A program made the position numbers and the translations under genes. The notes beneath the pieces are model-generated. The model was not told the origin of the DNA. It saw only the letters and a list, made by a program, of their open reading frames with translations, and did not search any database. Positions 11,896 through 25,173 of a DNA stretch of 64,000 bases are shown here, one piece after another; the stretch's first letter is position 1, and each line of letters opens with the position of its first letter. This DNA is from Pelecanus crispus (lineage: Eukaryota > Chordata > Aves > Pelecaniformes > Pelecanidae), in assembly GCF_030463565.1 (NCBI RefSeq), contig NC_134654.1:19359702-19423701 (forward strand), given 5' to 3'.

Positions 11896-14800
11896 AATTT
11901 AAAGCTTCTCTGGAACTTGATAAGCTAATTTGTAGGAACGTTTTGCATAAAGCCTTACTTTAAAGCAGGACATTTCAGAAAGAAAAGTTAAAAAAACTTT
12001 AGTTAAGGAACCCCTTTGATTAAATACCACTTCCTTGGCAAGACACATAGGAGGATCGGATCGGTGACTGTCTGGCAGCGTAATTGAAGCCACGCAGTGT
12101 CCCCAGGCTGAGCGCTCACATGGGGTGGCAGGAGCCGGCCCCGCTGCCTGCGGGACACCTGCCTGCGGCTGGCAGCGCTGTGTGCCCCGCCAGCCCGGAG
12201 CTCAGCCGCGCCGTGGTCTTCCTAAAAATCACTGCCCTGGGAGTGGAAGTGGCCCTAAACACACAAACTTTAACCCTCCAGGGCACAATATCTGTAGTCC
12301 TGATGAAACGAAGGGGGGGAATGAACCAAAGTCACTTGCCTGGTTTAAAGCAGCTACTTTATTGATGTACTATTTAATTATTTTGCTAAAGTAGATGTCT
12401 CAGCCTTATTAATTTAGAAGAAATTACTAATTGAAGAGAAAACACTAATTTTAGCCCGTATGTTAACTTGATTCTTTTTCCTTGGGGGCAGGGAGAGAAA
12501 CACTTCTCTACTCGAAATCACAGGATCTCTTGAAGAGCTGCCTTATGCCTTACCCTCTTGTTAAAAAAAAAAAGAAAAAGAAAAAAGAAAAAAGGAATAT
12601 TTAAAATCAACTAGATCCCACTGGGGGCTTCCTCATCTCAGCAGCCCAGACTCAGAATGGACAAGCTCCGTTAATTTGGAGCAGTTTGGCAAAATATTCA
12701 ATTAAGGACCCAGTGGAGTACTTGGCTAGTTATCATTCCAGATCATTTGTTCTGCCTGTCTGAGAGTTACAACCCTCGACAGGTTTGGATTCCATTTCAT
12801 TCAACAATTTTGTAACCACGGGTAACTGCAGAAATGACGTGGCTTTGTGCTGCTGCAAGGAGGCTGTCAAGGTTGTCAGGTTTAAAATCAACCTGCTTTG
12901 ATGGCTTTTCTGTTTTGTAGAATTTACCTGGCAGAGTTTGCTCTGAAAAACCTGTTTAAAAATTATTTTCCTTTTTTGCGGCATTTAAACTAAAAGCAAA
13001 ATACAAGAAGTTCATGGATGCCTTTGTAAAAGACTGGTATGTCTCCAGACATAAAAGATCTGGCTTATTCTAATGTCTTCTCCCTAACAGAAGAAATAAG
13101 TTTACTTCGTTCTGAAGCGTATTGTGAAGGATGAGGTTCAGTATGGACTCTTCCTCCTCTTTATTTTGTGCGTATTGCAGACAGGATCGGAAGAGCCGCT
13201 AGCTCTTGGAGGCTCTAAACGTTTTTCACTTTGGAAGTGCAAAGGAGATAAATCTGCCTGTGGTCAGCAAGGGTTTCAAGGCTTTGCTTTTTCTTTTTTT
13301 TTCTCCTTTCTGAACATCTGTGGTTGACTTCCATGCTGGGGGGGAAGGCACCCTTTTTACTTGCATGTGCCTGCTGACAGCCCAAATCCCATGGGCGTTA
13401 TCTGCAGTGGTAGTTACACCTGGCTGATACTGTGCATGAAGAATATCATGTGTTAAATTAATCTAGGATAAAGGATAAAAGCCCAAAGCAAAATAATTAT
13501 TTAAAATCTGTTCACTAGTTGTTTAAAATTAAGTTGTACTCATCTTGAGTCAAATGCTACTTCCCATTTAAGTCCTTCCCTCAAAACTCTCCCAAAAAGT
13601 CCTCAGATAAAATCCTTTCAGTTACAAGCCTTCCTGAATTCTCATACAGATACTTGACATTCTTAGTGCAACAGTAAAGACATGACAATAAGCTGTAAAT
13701 GCTTTTTTGCCTTGAGCACTGCCTCGCAGACTCCCCAGAGCCCCTGAAGTTAGTCCAGGCTCCAGAAAGCATCCTCTGAGTGATAAACTTGCTTCCTAAG
13801 CCTTAAATTATCAAAAACCTCAAACATAAGAAACTTGTGTCCAGCACCTACGTTAGATCAGCAGCAACAGAAAAAATGAGGAGGGCTTGAAAGCTTTTCT
13901 CCTGCTCGCACTTACTGGGTTCTATTAAATGCTCATACTCCGCTATTCTGTCTGTAATGTTTTTTTTCATCAGAAGAGAATTTGGTCCCAAAAGTGTCTG
14001 AGTGCTTACAGGTGAGTTGCTTCTCATTAAACATCTCACTGGAGGCTGATGGCAGCTTCAGAGAGATCTTAGTGCCCATGAAGCCAAATGTGGGAGGGTC
14101 AGAGCTAGTAGGGAATAAGGACCAAAACCATGATGCCACGAGGTGAAGAGCAAGTGCCATCTTGATGGCTGAAGTCAAAGACTAGAGAGAAAGTGCTCCT
14201 GCTTTCCCCAGCAGTGTGGGTAAGCAAAGGTTTTCAAATCTGGGGAAGGGTGAGCACTGTTTTGGAAGGCTAAATTTAGCAGTGATTAAACGAGCTCTTA
14301 ATTAACCAAAATTCCCCCTGCCTGCCTTTCCAAATTATTCAATAATTGAACAATTATAAGAGCTCAGCAAGTAATTACTATCCATTCCAGTCACTGCCCT
14401 CGCCAACTGCAGCCTTCAAAACCACCAGCTGTTAATGTGCCGGGAAATGAAGCCCATGAAGTGTGAGTCAAATATTGAAAATTGACAGGAAAAAAAACCC
14501 CACAGGTTCAGAGGCAATGTAAGGAAAACTGTTCCCCCATGCTGAGTCCTTAAGTGTGTAGTCCCTTCCAGACTGAAGATCCCTCATAAAAATTATTAGT
14601 GTGGATTGAAGCTGAAGCACTATGTTTTCATGGGTGCTCTGCCGAAGATATAAAGGTTCCTGATGATTATTCTGCCTCACAAGGCTTTACAAAGCCTCCC
14701 TGGGTGCTGATGTGCATCTCTAGAGAGGGAAGCCACTGCCTTACGTGCTGACCAGAAAGGAGAAAACAGAAGGTAAAGCCCAAATCCCCTGAGAACACAA

Positions 14801-15061
14801 GTCTTAAAGGCACTTCTAGTTCCAGTAGGGTAAAAGCTGTTGGATTGTGAATTCAGCCATTTACTGGCCTGAGTGATATTTTTAAACAAGAACAAGCTCA
14901 AGTGCATTGAAGCTTTTCATCCATGATTTTTAAAACAGATTTGAAGATGTCGTTTCACAAGCACTTCTTTTCACGGCCTATCAGCTGTATTGGTTTAGCT
15001 GCCTGAGGGTGGGCAGGGAATCTGATCAGGACAAGAAATAATTATTTTTGGCTTGATTGAA

Positions 15062-15076
15062 CCCCCCCCCCCCCCC
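15062..15076. repeat. C15 homopolymer
   Basis: Fifteen uninterrupted C bases, preceded by gattgaa and followed by aaccctataaag. The length is likely to vary between individuals and to be prone to sequencing error. Confidence 0.9.
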
Positions 15077-15763
15077 AACCCTATAAAGTAAAATGGCTTA
15101 ATCCTTTAAAACCACAAGGCTGCAAAAACAGATGTACCAGCCTAAATGAGGGGACAGAGGAGGTTGAAGCTGGAACAACAGTAAAGGAAACGCTTGTCAA
15201 ATTATACTCCTAGCTATGCAGACATAACTTCTTTAATGTAGTTAAATGATTTCCTTATAGCAATCACACTTGCAGAAACATGCCCGCTTTCTGATTAGGT
15301 TGTGGAAATCAATAGGGACTTCTGCCTTCTCTGTGGACAACCTGAAATAACAGATTTGAAATTCAAGGGATATGAAATTTCCCCAGAGCCTTGAAACTCT
15401 CACTGGGGTATTACAGAGTCTGATGGGTGCTGGTTTTAGCTATGGAGCAAAGTGAGGGTGGAAACAGAGTCCCTGGGAGAGGCTGAAACTTGTTGCTGAG
15501 AAGGAAACGTAACACGAAGAAAGGACAGAACATGCAGAGACAGAAAAGAAAAAGCTAGGATTAAAATAAGAACGCCAAAGGCAGCAACATGCTAAAAACA
15601 AGCACATATTTCTACTGCACAAATAAGCTAAACAGTCACATTTGATCCACGATCTTTCCATAAAAGCTCCCTTCAACGTGGCAGGAGATTCCGTCTATGG
15701 AGAGCGATGGGAATGCGCATCGTTAAGGCAGGTCCTGGGATGAAGTCTGTAATTATACGTAGA

Positions 15764-15776
15764 CCCCCCCCCCCCC
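15764..15776. repeat. C13 homopolymer
   Basis: Thirteen uninterrupted C bases after tacgtaga. It lies about 700 bases from the C15 run. Confidence 0.9.
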
Positions 15777-18700
15777 AAACTGAGTCTGAAACACATGCCT
15801 CAGCTCTGCAAGATAAACATTTACCGAAGAATGTGACAGAAGACAAAAATGCCTGTTAAAATGCTGCTTTGGTGCTTTTTTTGAGATCTAAGCCACCATG
15901 TTCATGCCAGCGAGCTTCTCTATTCCTTTGCCTTGACGCTATCAGAGCGGCAGAGACGTCCCGCTCCTGTTGCCCCACACTGCCTCTGTATCTCCTAACC
16001 CTGCACTGCGAGGCCTTGGTGCTTGTAGCGGAGTTTAGAGGCTCTTGCACCAGGTTTCCTTGTGCGCACAGTAAATAGGGCAAGAAGAGAGGAGGATTTG
16101 CACGGAAGTCAAGCTGGGGCTTGGCTGCGTCTCAAACAGGGCATGTGGCTGTCAGATCAGATGCTGGTTCCGCACCGGGATGCTGACAGGAGGCGAGATT
16201 TCAAGAAACCACTGGTGTGTGGCAGCTGTCGGTGCGTGAGCACGTGCTCTCCTCTGGAGGCCCTCGGGGTGCCCATCTCTTCCCTGGCCTATTTCAGTGC
16301 CAGGTGTAAAGGCTGGTAAAGACTGGAGGCAGCATCAACCTGAGGTAGTATTGCCTTCCTAAGCCTCCTCTCAGCCTAAAGCAATTTCTCTGCGCTCTCA
16401 TTAAGATTAATGAGCAATTCAGCGTGACACATTAACTATTTCGCTCTTGCATTTTGCAGGTAGCGTAGTTGTTGAAGCCCTTTTCCCCACACCCAAGGCC
16501 CCCCTCGTCCCTGCTTCCATGGGGCCCGTCTGTGGCTGTGAACATGAGGACTTGAGTTGGGGGGAGACACAAACAATTTCCCAAGGCTGTGAAGTTATAG
16601 GTTTAAAGTTTTTTTTCTTGTCTTTTATTGGACTAAACTCAAGACTTCTTACAGATATTTTTCTGAATAACAGAGATAGATACTGAACACCCATGGCACA
16701 CAATGCCTGCCAGAGAAAATATTCACTTATATGAATGGAAGTAAAACACCAAGTGATGCTCCAGCTCTGTCCCCATCCCTCCACTGTGGTCCCCCCATTT
16801 AAGCCAGCTCCGCAAGGAGCTTTTCCCCTAACACTGGGCGCCGTAGGCTGTGGAACTTTACTTTCTTATCCTGCCTGAGTGAAGCTGCTGCAAAGGTAGA
16901 GGTGGCACTTTGAAATTTGAGAGATGTTTGCCATAATAAACTCGCCTTTGTGTTAAAACAAACAAACAAATGAAAACAGCCTAGCAAAGTTACTTGGTTG
17001 CTATTTCCTCTGCTCCTGTTGTTGGGAATTACTCGTGCTGTGCCTCAGGCAGGCGGAGGTTCCTCGTCAGATTTAATCATTCTAAAAAGATGCCAGCAAC
17101 AAAATGACAGGAAAGCTCTGCTGTGTTTGGCAAGCAGTGATGAGTGGTGGGATAATTCTTTTTATTCAGCCTCCTCTGCACCAAAACCGTGCCAGTGGAG
17201 CAGGCTGCGGCACAGGCTCTGCCTGGGAGCGATGCCCTGCCTTTACCTCCACTGACCCCAGTGCTCCCAACCCATCACGCGGGGAAGCAGAGGCTCCCAG
17301 GAGGTAAAGAAAGATTTTTCTTCCCTACCGTATCCCCTGCTATTGTTTCTCACCTGAGGAGGGGGTTGAGAGAGGGTACTGATGCACTGAAATGATGATG
17401 CTTTTATCAGGACACTCATTTCAGCTGTGTTCCCAGCAAAGCCAGCCAAGCACAGCTGCCATTGCTGTGGGCTGCATGATGATCTTCGCTGACCGGCTGC
17501 CGTTAATCAAAAACGGAGACATTCTGGTACACAAACGTTTCCTCCGTTCGACCATTATAACAGCTAACCTGAACCCTAAGTTATCCCTACAAGGAGCGCT
17601 TTTCCCTTCTGTAGGTAGCGCCTCTCATCCAAGGATCTCAAAACATTTCATGCACATCAGTGACATCTTAAAACACTTGTGCGGATGATGGAAATAGAGT
17701 CACTGTTTCCGAGGCAGTTAATGACCAGCAGCACAAGAATAAGCGACTTCCCTGAGGTCACAGTGCAAGTCAGTGGTGATTTTGTACAAGAAGCCAGGAC
17801 TTCTGACCTCCCCCCGTTTCAGATAATCTCTCTCCAGCTCTGATGGTGAGTGCTGCCTCAATAGGCGTCTCCAACGTCAAAACCCTTGTAAATCTCTTCT
17901 GGATTTTATTAGCTATCTTGCACTGTCTGCCTGGGTTACTTATCAACAGCACTAGTGTTTTCGGGATGAATGGCCTGCGAGTGCCCACCAGCAGATGATG
18001 TGAAGGAAGATAAACATATCCGCTTGAGTGGGATCAGAAAACTGCTGCTACCGCGAGGCACGAGACAGGCGGGTGCTGCAGACTCCCCGTGTAGTCCTGC
18101 TACTGCTCCTTAATCTGAATGCTGCCCAGGGGCAGAAAGCTGCTTTCAAAATGTGGTGGCTAGAGGTAACTAGGGCTCCAGCTGACTTCGTAATAATGCC
18201 ATTCCTGTAAGATATTTCTTTCTGCAGTGTTAAATGAAAGAAAAAAAAAAAAAAATCTGTTACAAATGAAAAAGCAGAAACTTAATTTAAATCAGTGCGG
18301 TTACTGGGATTTTGAGTAGTGCAATGCTGGGAGCTGGCTGTCAGCCCATGCTCCCCAAAGGGAGGATGCTGCAGGAGCTCGGCATGGGACTGGTACTCCC
18401 TACTGCTGTGCACAGCTTGTCTGGTGGGACCGGCACGTCCCTGAAGGTTAGGTGTCCTCTCTCTACATGTGTCTTCAAGAGTGCCACTCTCTCCCCTTTT
18501 AGCATTACTGCATTACAGCTAATCTACCTTCTCCATCCTTCCACATTTTTGAAAGGTAAGTTCAATGTAGCCTGAGAAGTAATTGCTATGTAATGGCTTT
18601 TCCTGGGAGGCATCTTGCAAGAGCCAGCCTCGTGGTATTCAAAGGTCAAGCTGATATTTAAAAAAACCTAAAAGGCGTAGAAGTGTTGTGAATATGATGG

Positions 18701-21700
18701 GCATCCGTGATGAGGTTTGCAGGAGCACATATATGAAGCAGTAACTTGTCTCCAAAATGTCGTGTTTATGGACACACTACATTTAGTTTCAGGAATCTCC
18801 CTTGCTTGCTTTGGATGAAATCGTGTTTGGTTTTAGTTAAGAATTCTGGAGCTGAACTCAAGATCCTAATGGGAATGCACAAGGAAAGGCTAACGACATC
18901 TCGGAGAGACACTGGCCTAAACAACCCGAAAGAAACTTAGCAGATTTTACTTCTCCAGCATTAGTACTCTTTTGGTTTTAGAGTTATATCCTCTGCCAAG
19001 CATGGCTAATATTGCTGGATGGTTTGATTTTGCACAAACTTATTTACTATTTTCCCTCCAGATATCTCGACGGAGGGGCTTGGATGGGATCTTCTGCAAT
19101 ATTGAAGTTCAGCTTTCTCTAATATATTCAGTGAATGTTTCTTAACTCTTCACCTTATTTCTCATTGTAGAAGCATTCCTAGTGTTTACAAAAATGTTTC
19201 ATTTAAATTAAAATTTAAATTATAAATATGGAGAACCTGAAAAGTAGAGCCCAAATGCCAGAAGAATTCTTCAGGATTCATTTCGCCCCTTCCTCTTTTA
19301 ATTGTCCCTTTCTTGGGTGGGGAAAAAAAGGAAAGTGTTGCAGCAATTTTGTTTTGGTTTATCCCTTTGGGAACCTTTTCTTCAGGGACAGGAAGGCTCT
19401 AGTTGGGACCACAGATCATAAAGCTCAGTTTTGTCCATTTGAAACCTGCTAGGATGAAGTTAGCCTCCCCCAAAGGTGATATATAGCACACTAGAAACTC
19501 GGTGTGGGTGGAAAGCTGGATTCCTGAGAAGAAATATTTATAATTTAAAAAAACCTTTTAATATATGTCCCATTTAGGGTTTTAATATACCTCAATAACT
19601 TCTTTCAATGTTGGGTGTCTGACAGAAGCTCGTGGCATCCTAGAGGTTTGGCTGAGCAAGCCAGCAGCGAGCTCCTTCCTTGGCTTTCACCAAACTCAAC
19701 CTGGGCCATCCAAACCCCCCTGATACTTTGCTACCAACTGATGCATCCTTTCTCTCTGCTGTGTTTTAGATACATTCCCAAACAAGGGCAAAAAAGCTTG
19801 CATAATGATAATAACAATAACTTTAAAGGATACTCATATCCTGTGAAGCTGCTGCTACAATTTTGAAGACAAAGCAATATGTTTCTTTTAAGCCACAGCA
19901 ATTAACTCCACATCTCTCCAGTTCTCCACAACTTGAAACTAACAGTAACAACCAATATTATAAGGCAAAAAAATGCCCAGCTGAGCTAAACTGTAGTTAG
20001 TCACCAGCTCTGGGTGTTTCCGTGGGTGCTGGCAGTGAGGATGCTGTGCAAAATGACAGGAATAAAGTTAGTCTGGGTTCGGCAAAGAAAGAAATGTGGG
20101 AGAGGAAAGCTAGCGCTTGGAAGTAGGATTTCCCTTCACAACAGACTTTTCCCCTTCAAATCTTGTAGTAACATTACACTTTAAAGATATTAAATGCTAT
20201 TATAGGGTTAGGTTGTGCCCTGATTGTGTGCAACCACTATGTTTTAAAGCCTAAAATAAAAAGCAAATTTTCTTCCTGAGACCTCAGGATGGAAGATTGC
20301 TGCTGCCACCAGAGGGACTCAGAAATACGACGGCAGGAGCCGAGCATCCCTGACCGGGCCAAACTTCTCAGCGAAGGCGTCTGACTTGCAGGGGCTGCCT
20401 TCAGGATTTCTCAGGTGCTGTGTTATCTGCTCCCACGGCTTGAGGGCTGGGCTCGGATATGAGGTTTATGCACTTTCTCCTCTCATCATGCTGATGGGGG
20501 AACAGATTATGAACTTAGTCATCCTGCCTGTTCTCCTTGGTTGATGCAACTGGGCAGCAAGCCATGTGTTTTGTACCACGCAAGGTACAAAATGCTCATA
20601 AAATCACCTCTATTTCACTGGCTTTCCTGGTATTCAATCACACAATAAGCACCAAAAACAACTGCTAAAATAGGAGTTAAAACGTTAATGATTTGCTCGC
20701 ACTCAGGATTGAATTGTAATGCGGGGCTTTTCTGCATTTATTGCAAATTTGGTTTTAAAAAGTGGGGAGAAAGATGATTAAAAAGAGTGTGATTGAAGGT
20801 AAAGTCTGGAAAAATTCAGTAAGGCTCAGGTGGATTCTCCTGTGTCTGGGGAAAACAACCATTCTCACTTGTCCCACGAAGAACCAGCATTTTCTTTTTC
20901 CAAGTGAAAGCAAAAAAATTACCATTGCTGCAGTAGATAGTACCTTAGATTAAAGGAAGGAAAGAGCACTCAGGATGAAACTGTGTTTGTTTCACAGTCT
21001 GTTTTTTTTCTGTGTGTCATAAACCCCTAAACCCTAAGGGGTGTTGGAAAAGATTTTCTAGTGATTAAACTATTTTCTTTCTTGTAAAGCATGTATGGAG
21101 TTTTGCAGTGACAACCTCTGGCCCAACAACAAAAATGCTGTTGCCTTTCCTGAAACTATTATTTCCCATTTTGCTGAAGAACTATCTCTGTCACAAAACC
21201 TGCAGCAAAATTTCATTTATAATAAAAAAACCCCACATTAAAAAACACAGGATTACAATGATTTGGGTATGATAAATGATCCCAGGGTACACATAGCTTG
21301 CCTTCTTGGAATGTAGGAGAAAAGCCAAAGTAAAATTGTTTTCAAGGAAATTATCACATTTTGCTTAGTTACAGCCCAAACTGACTTTCCTGTTGTTACT
21401 TCAGCCCTGGCCTGAGATGCTTCAGGTTTACCTCAAGTGACAGGATACGTAGAGTTTGCAAAGTCCCATCATCTGGATTCTTGTTATGTGTCTGTCTCAA
21501 TTTTGATACTCTTTGGTAGCCTCTGTGGTTGTGGAGACAAGATGTGGTTTTAATCTCATGGTTTTGGGAGTCCTAACTCATCCTTTTTAGTGTTGAGGAC
21601 AGGTAATACCTCTCCCTCACACAGAAAAGAGCCCGAGCTGCTTTACAGCAGTTTTGCATGGCTTGCACTGGCTCCAGGGAGATGTGCTTATGAATACTGA

Positions 21701-24524
21701 GGTCCTAACAAACCCAAACCAACACTCTGGGTGAGCTGCAGGCAAAGCTACCCCTTACGGGTAACTTCAAGGTTGTGTCAGCCCCGGACAGGGGTACAGA
21801 GAGGCAGCAGCAATCCCCTTCCAAAGCGAACTACCAGATTAATTTGGTTTTGTTGTTAAAGGGAGATAGATGAAGACTATTTCCTCATTTCCAAAACGTG
21901 AGCACATCCAGAAGACGTGGCTTGCCCAGTTACGGACAAGAGGAACTCAGTTAAAACATCTGTTCTTGTGGGATATTTATGAAGTGGGTCAAGCCTACTG
22001 ACTTTTGGCAGTTTAACTGGTCTGATAGGACAATAAGAGGGATGTTGTTTCTGTAATTCATGTTGTAAATTGAGCTCTGATCCCTGGGAGTACAAGAGGC
22101 TCCCAAGGAGTCGTGTTTGTGAAGGTCTGCACTGTGTCATGCTTCCTGCGCTGCTGAAGAGCCGTCATTCGTCACACACAGCGGCATCTTCTGATTGCTG
22201 GCCAGTTTTGCGTGTTAAACGGGCTCTCCTCTGCCCCAGTGACATGCTTTGTGGGTGTCATCAAATTTACTGGTTCTCTCTTAGAGTAACTTCGTAAGGA
22301 TTTATCAGAGGCTGATGGGAGACAGGGGAGCAGCGCTAGGATGGGACCAGGCTGAAGAACATACTGTTTGAAAAACCTGATGAGTGACAAATATCCAATA
22401 TTTCGCATTTCATCTGGATGCTCCTCCATCAACCCTCTCATGTTTAATGCTCTGACGACGTGGCACAGAAAGCACATCCCCTATGTACCGTTCGTGACAC
22501 TGAGCAGAGTAGCAGAATCCCTTCTGGGGACTGATGGGACGTCTTGGGAAGCGTACCCCAAATCAAGCCCTTCTATTTGCTTATCCCCACATTAGGTTAT
22601 GAGTGTAGATCTTATCTGCTCTGCATTTTCATCCCCCTTTTCTAGGCACGACTCCTTTTCAGCTTCCCCTTCTAATTAATAACTGTATTTTCAGACTGTT
22701 TGGCTTTAGATGTTTTAATGTGGTTTTTTTTTAAAGCAGAAAGTGTACTCCCTAATATTCTTTTTGATACCTATACGGCTCTTCATCATCTGCTTCCCCT
22801 TACATACCTTTTAATAAGATATACACTATGCCTTGCAACTATTTCATACATGGTAATCATCCATCCTGTAGCAGCCTTGTAGCGCTATGGTGTGTAAGTG
22901 GTCTTCCAAGGACCTTCTCCTCAGGCCAAGCAATGGAAATCAAGACACATCAGCACTGTGTCAGGTCAGGATCCAAATCAGGCTGGGTTTTGATTTCTAT
23001 AGCTGTAAGGCATTTTTTTTTTCCTCAAAGGTGGTCAAATGGCACGTGCAACACCTGGAATGGGTGCAGCCATGCTTGGCTCTGCCAGAATGTCTGTCCA
23101 GCTACACCGTTCCGCTCCCTGAGAGCAGGATGGCACAGCACACCTCGCAGATGACGCACTCGCGCCAGCCTTCCCACACTGCCTTTTGAGTTGTCTTATC
23201 TTTGTTATTCTTATATGGGAGTGACTTCCAGACTTGGAAATGGGAAGCAAAGGAAAAGTTACAATGACTTCAGAATGAATAATTAAAAAATGAGTTAGTT
23301 CCTGAAAAGTTTTTCCTAAAAACTGTCGAAGCCTGCTCTCCCTGCCAATTCCCAACATGAACTGTGTGTTAGACCCCCTATTTTGTATGGAAATGGGCAC
23401 CATTAGGTCTATCTATACTGCCCAGCATGGTAGTCTATGCAATACTGGAACATGACAAAGTGGTCAGCAGCATTTCAAAGACAATCTTGTGGTTAAAAGC
23501 AATACAAGCAATTCTAAGGCGAGTTACTTATTTCCCCCTCCCTGAAAAGCATCCCAACAACTGCATCTGTAAGAATGACTCCTGGCACAGGAACGTGCTT
23601 CCCTGGTCTTCACCCGACATGTGCCCTGAAAGGTTTATTTTTCTGCTGTTAGTAGAGTGCATAAAATCCAGCATGTTGCTGTGCTGTGTTCTCTGCTCCC
23701 AACCCTTGGCTGCGGTGTTGGCACTTCGTGTCTCTGCCTTAGCACAAACATACCCTAAAGTTTGGCATGTGCCACAGGAGGATCACCCAAGGACACAGGA
23801 ACACAGTAACACTTCAGGGCTGGAGTGGGACTCCTCTCAAGCGGATGGGGGTCGGAGTATGCTGTAAGAATGTGGAAATGACTGTTCCTTAAGCAGCCGC
23901 CTACTGTTTCAGAAGTCCCTGGGCATCACTAGCTGCTGACAACAGTTTATGCAGCTCGTATTGTGCTTCACTTATCCCCAGAGTCTGTCCCAGAACAGGA
24001 AAGAGGAATATTGAACCCAACTTTGTCCCCATGTACATGAGCCCTTCAGAGAACAGCTGGGAATGGCAGCCTTTCCCTCGGTAAATACATCCTCCTGAGC
24101 TGGGTGAAGAGACCATGCGAGGGGAAACCTGACGATGGTCCACTTTTTAATCAGCATTTATTTTATAAACTGAGGTTTTACAATTTTTTAGATGCTTACA
24201 GGCATCTCTAGTAGCTGTGGTGACTGTTTACTACGAGACGCTAAGTGGAGAGAAAATGAGCAGAATACATTGAGGCAAAATGGTTTTGATGAAATGTCAT
24301 GAATAAATTTGTCCTTTTTATGATGAGTCTCATGGTATAGGATTCAGTCATTTTTCTTAGAACCTCAGGTCTTTGAGCGATAGGATTATAAGACATTTTT
24401 CTTTCTTTCCAAGGTAAATTTTCAGTTTTTCAAGCCCTGTTGACTGTTGAGAAAGGGACCAACTTTAAAAAAAACCAGTGGCAAATTCAAATCACCTTAC
24501 GTAGAAACCTTAAAAAATTACAAG

Positions 24525-24530
24525 TTTATT
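24525..24530 (-). terminator. Candidate UTS2R poly(A) signal
   Basis: The plus strand reads tttatt, which is AATAAA on the gene strand. It is the first canonical hexamer after the UTS2R stop codon and is followed by T-rich sequence. The alternative hexamer is at 24157-24162. Confidence 0.5.
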
Positions 24531-25173
24531 TTAGGTAATCCTGTGGTTTCTCACAGCTTACCTTGTGGTTTTTGAATGCTTGGATTTGGAAGTGCTGCTG
24601 CAATGAATTTTAAAATAGAGACTTTAAGCTTGATGAAACTGTAGTGCACTATAATGTAACAGGAAATAGGAAAAGGGGCTTAAAGGTCTCTTTACACACT
24701 CTAGAAACGGACAACAGTAATATATAGGGCAAACCCAAGGCTTGCAGCTAAATTAAGCAATACCAGAACAATTTCAGACTTCTGCAGATCTGACCCAGCG
24801 GTAGCCTGAGGATAGCACTGAGAAACCACACAGGAGAAACGGTGCAGAGCTGGAGCTGGGCAAAACTCAGCGAAGCGTCAAAAAAGTTTGTGGCAGAACT
24901 GAACAAAGTATCCACCTCATCTTCTGCACCCAACACCCCGAAAGGATTTGTCCTGAATGGCTGCCGGCTCCTGGCAGGAGCCCCCTGACAGCCTTAAGCC
25001 AGACGGAAATTCAAACGCGTCTCATAGTACTTGAGTCCACGCGACATCTTGCCCCTAACTACAGCGACCACCAGAAATGAGGTTTTAGGACCCTTCTGGG
25101 CTAAGGGGTCCCAAAGGCCTACCTTGGCCAGATGCTCTGCTGGTCCTGGTGTCTCCGGTGCGCCTCCTCTTCC
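24525..25173 (-). other. UTS2R: UTS2R 3' untranslated region (predicted)
   Basis: Reading leftward from the stop codon, the first AATAAA on the minus strand is at 24530-24525, giving a 3'UTR of about 650 bases. The sequence just past it on that strand is T-rich, with T runs near 24505-24515 and 24465-24475, as a downstream element should be. A second AATAAA at 24162-24157 would give about 1 kb. The boundary is an inference. Confidence 0.5.

Larger units (their letters stand above)
8973..24524. other. Intergenic, no gene recognised
   Basis: About 15.5 kb between the CR1 fragment and the UTS2R 3' end. Open frames reach 161 codons (10768-11253) and 146 codons (23427-23867), but they show no domain, no conserved motif and no splice logic, and overlapping frames are equally open. 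Contents noted are poly-T (11880-11895), an A/G-rich tract (12561-12595), a C15 run (15062-15076), a C13 run (15764-15776), an AT-rich motif-dense block (14281-14420) and an AT palindromic patch (19201-19228). A non-coding RNA or distal enhancers cannot be excluded from sequence alone. Confidence 0.6.

Noticed and set aside
21021-21045. Telomere-like cccctaaaccctaagggg motif
   Set aside because: Only about one and a half degenerate units with inverted symmetry, not a telomeric array.
23427-23867. 146-codon plus-strand frame
   Set aside because: Composition looks random, with no conserved motif and no recognisable family.
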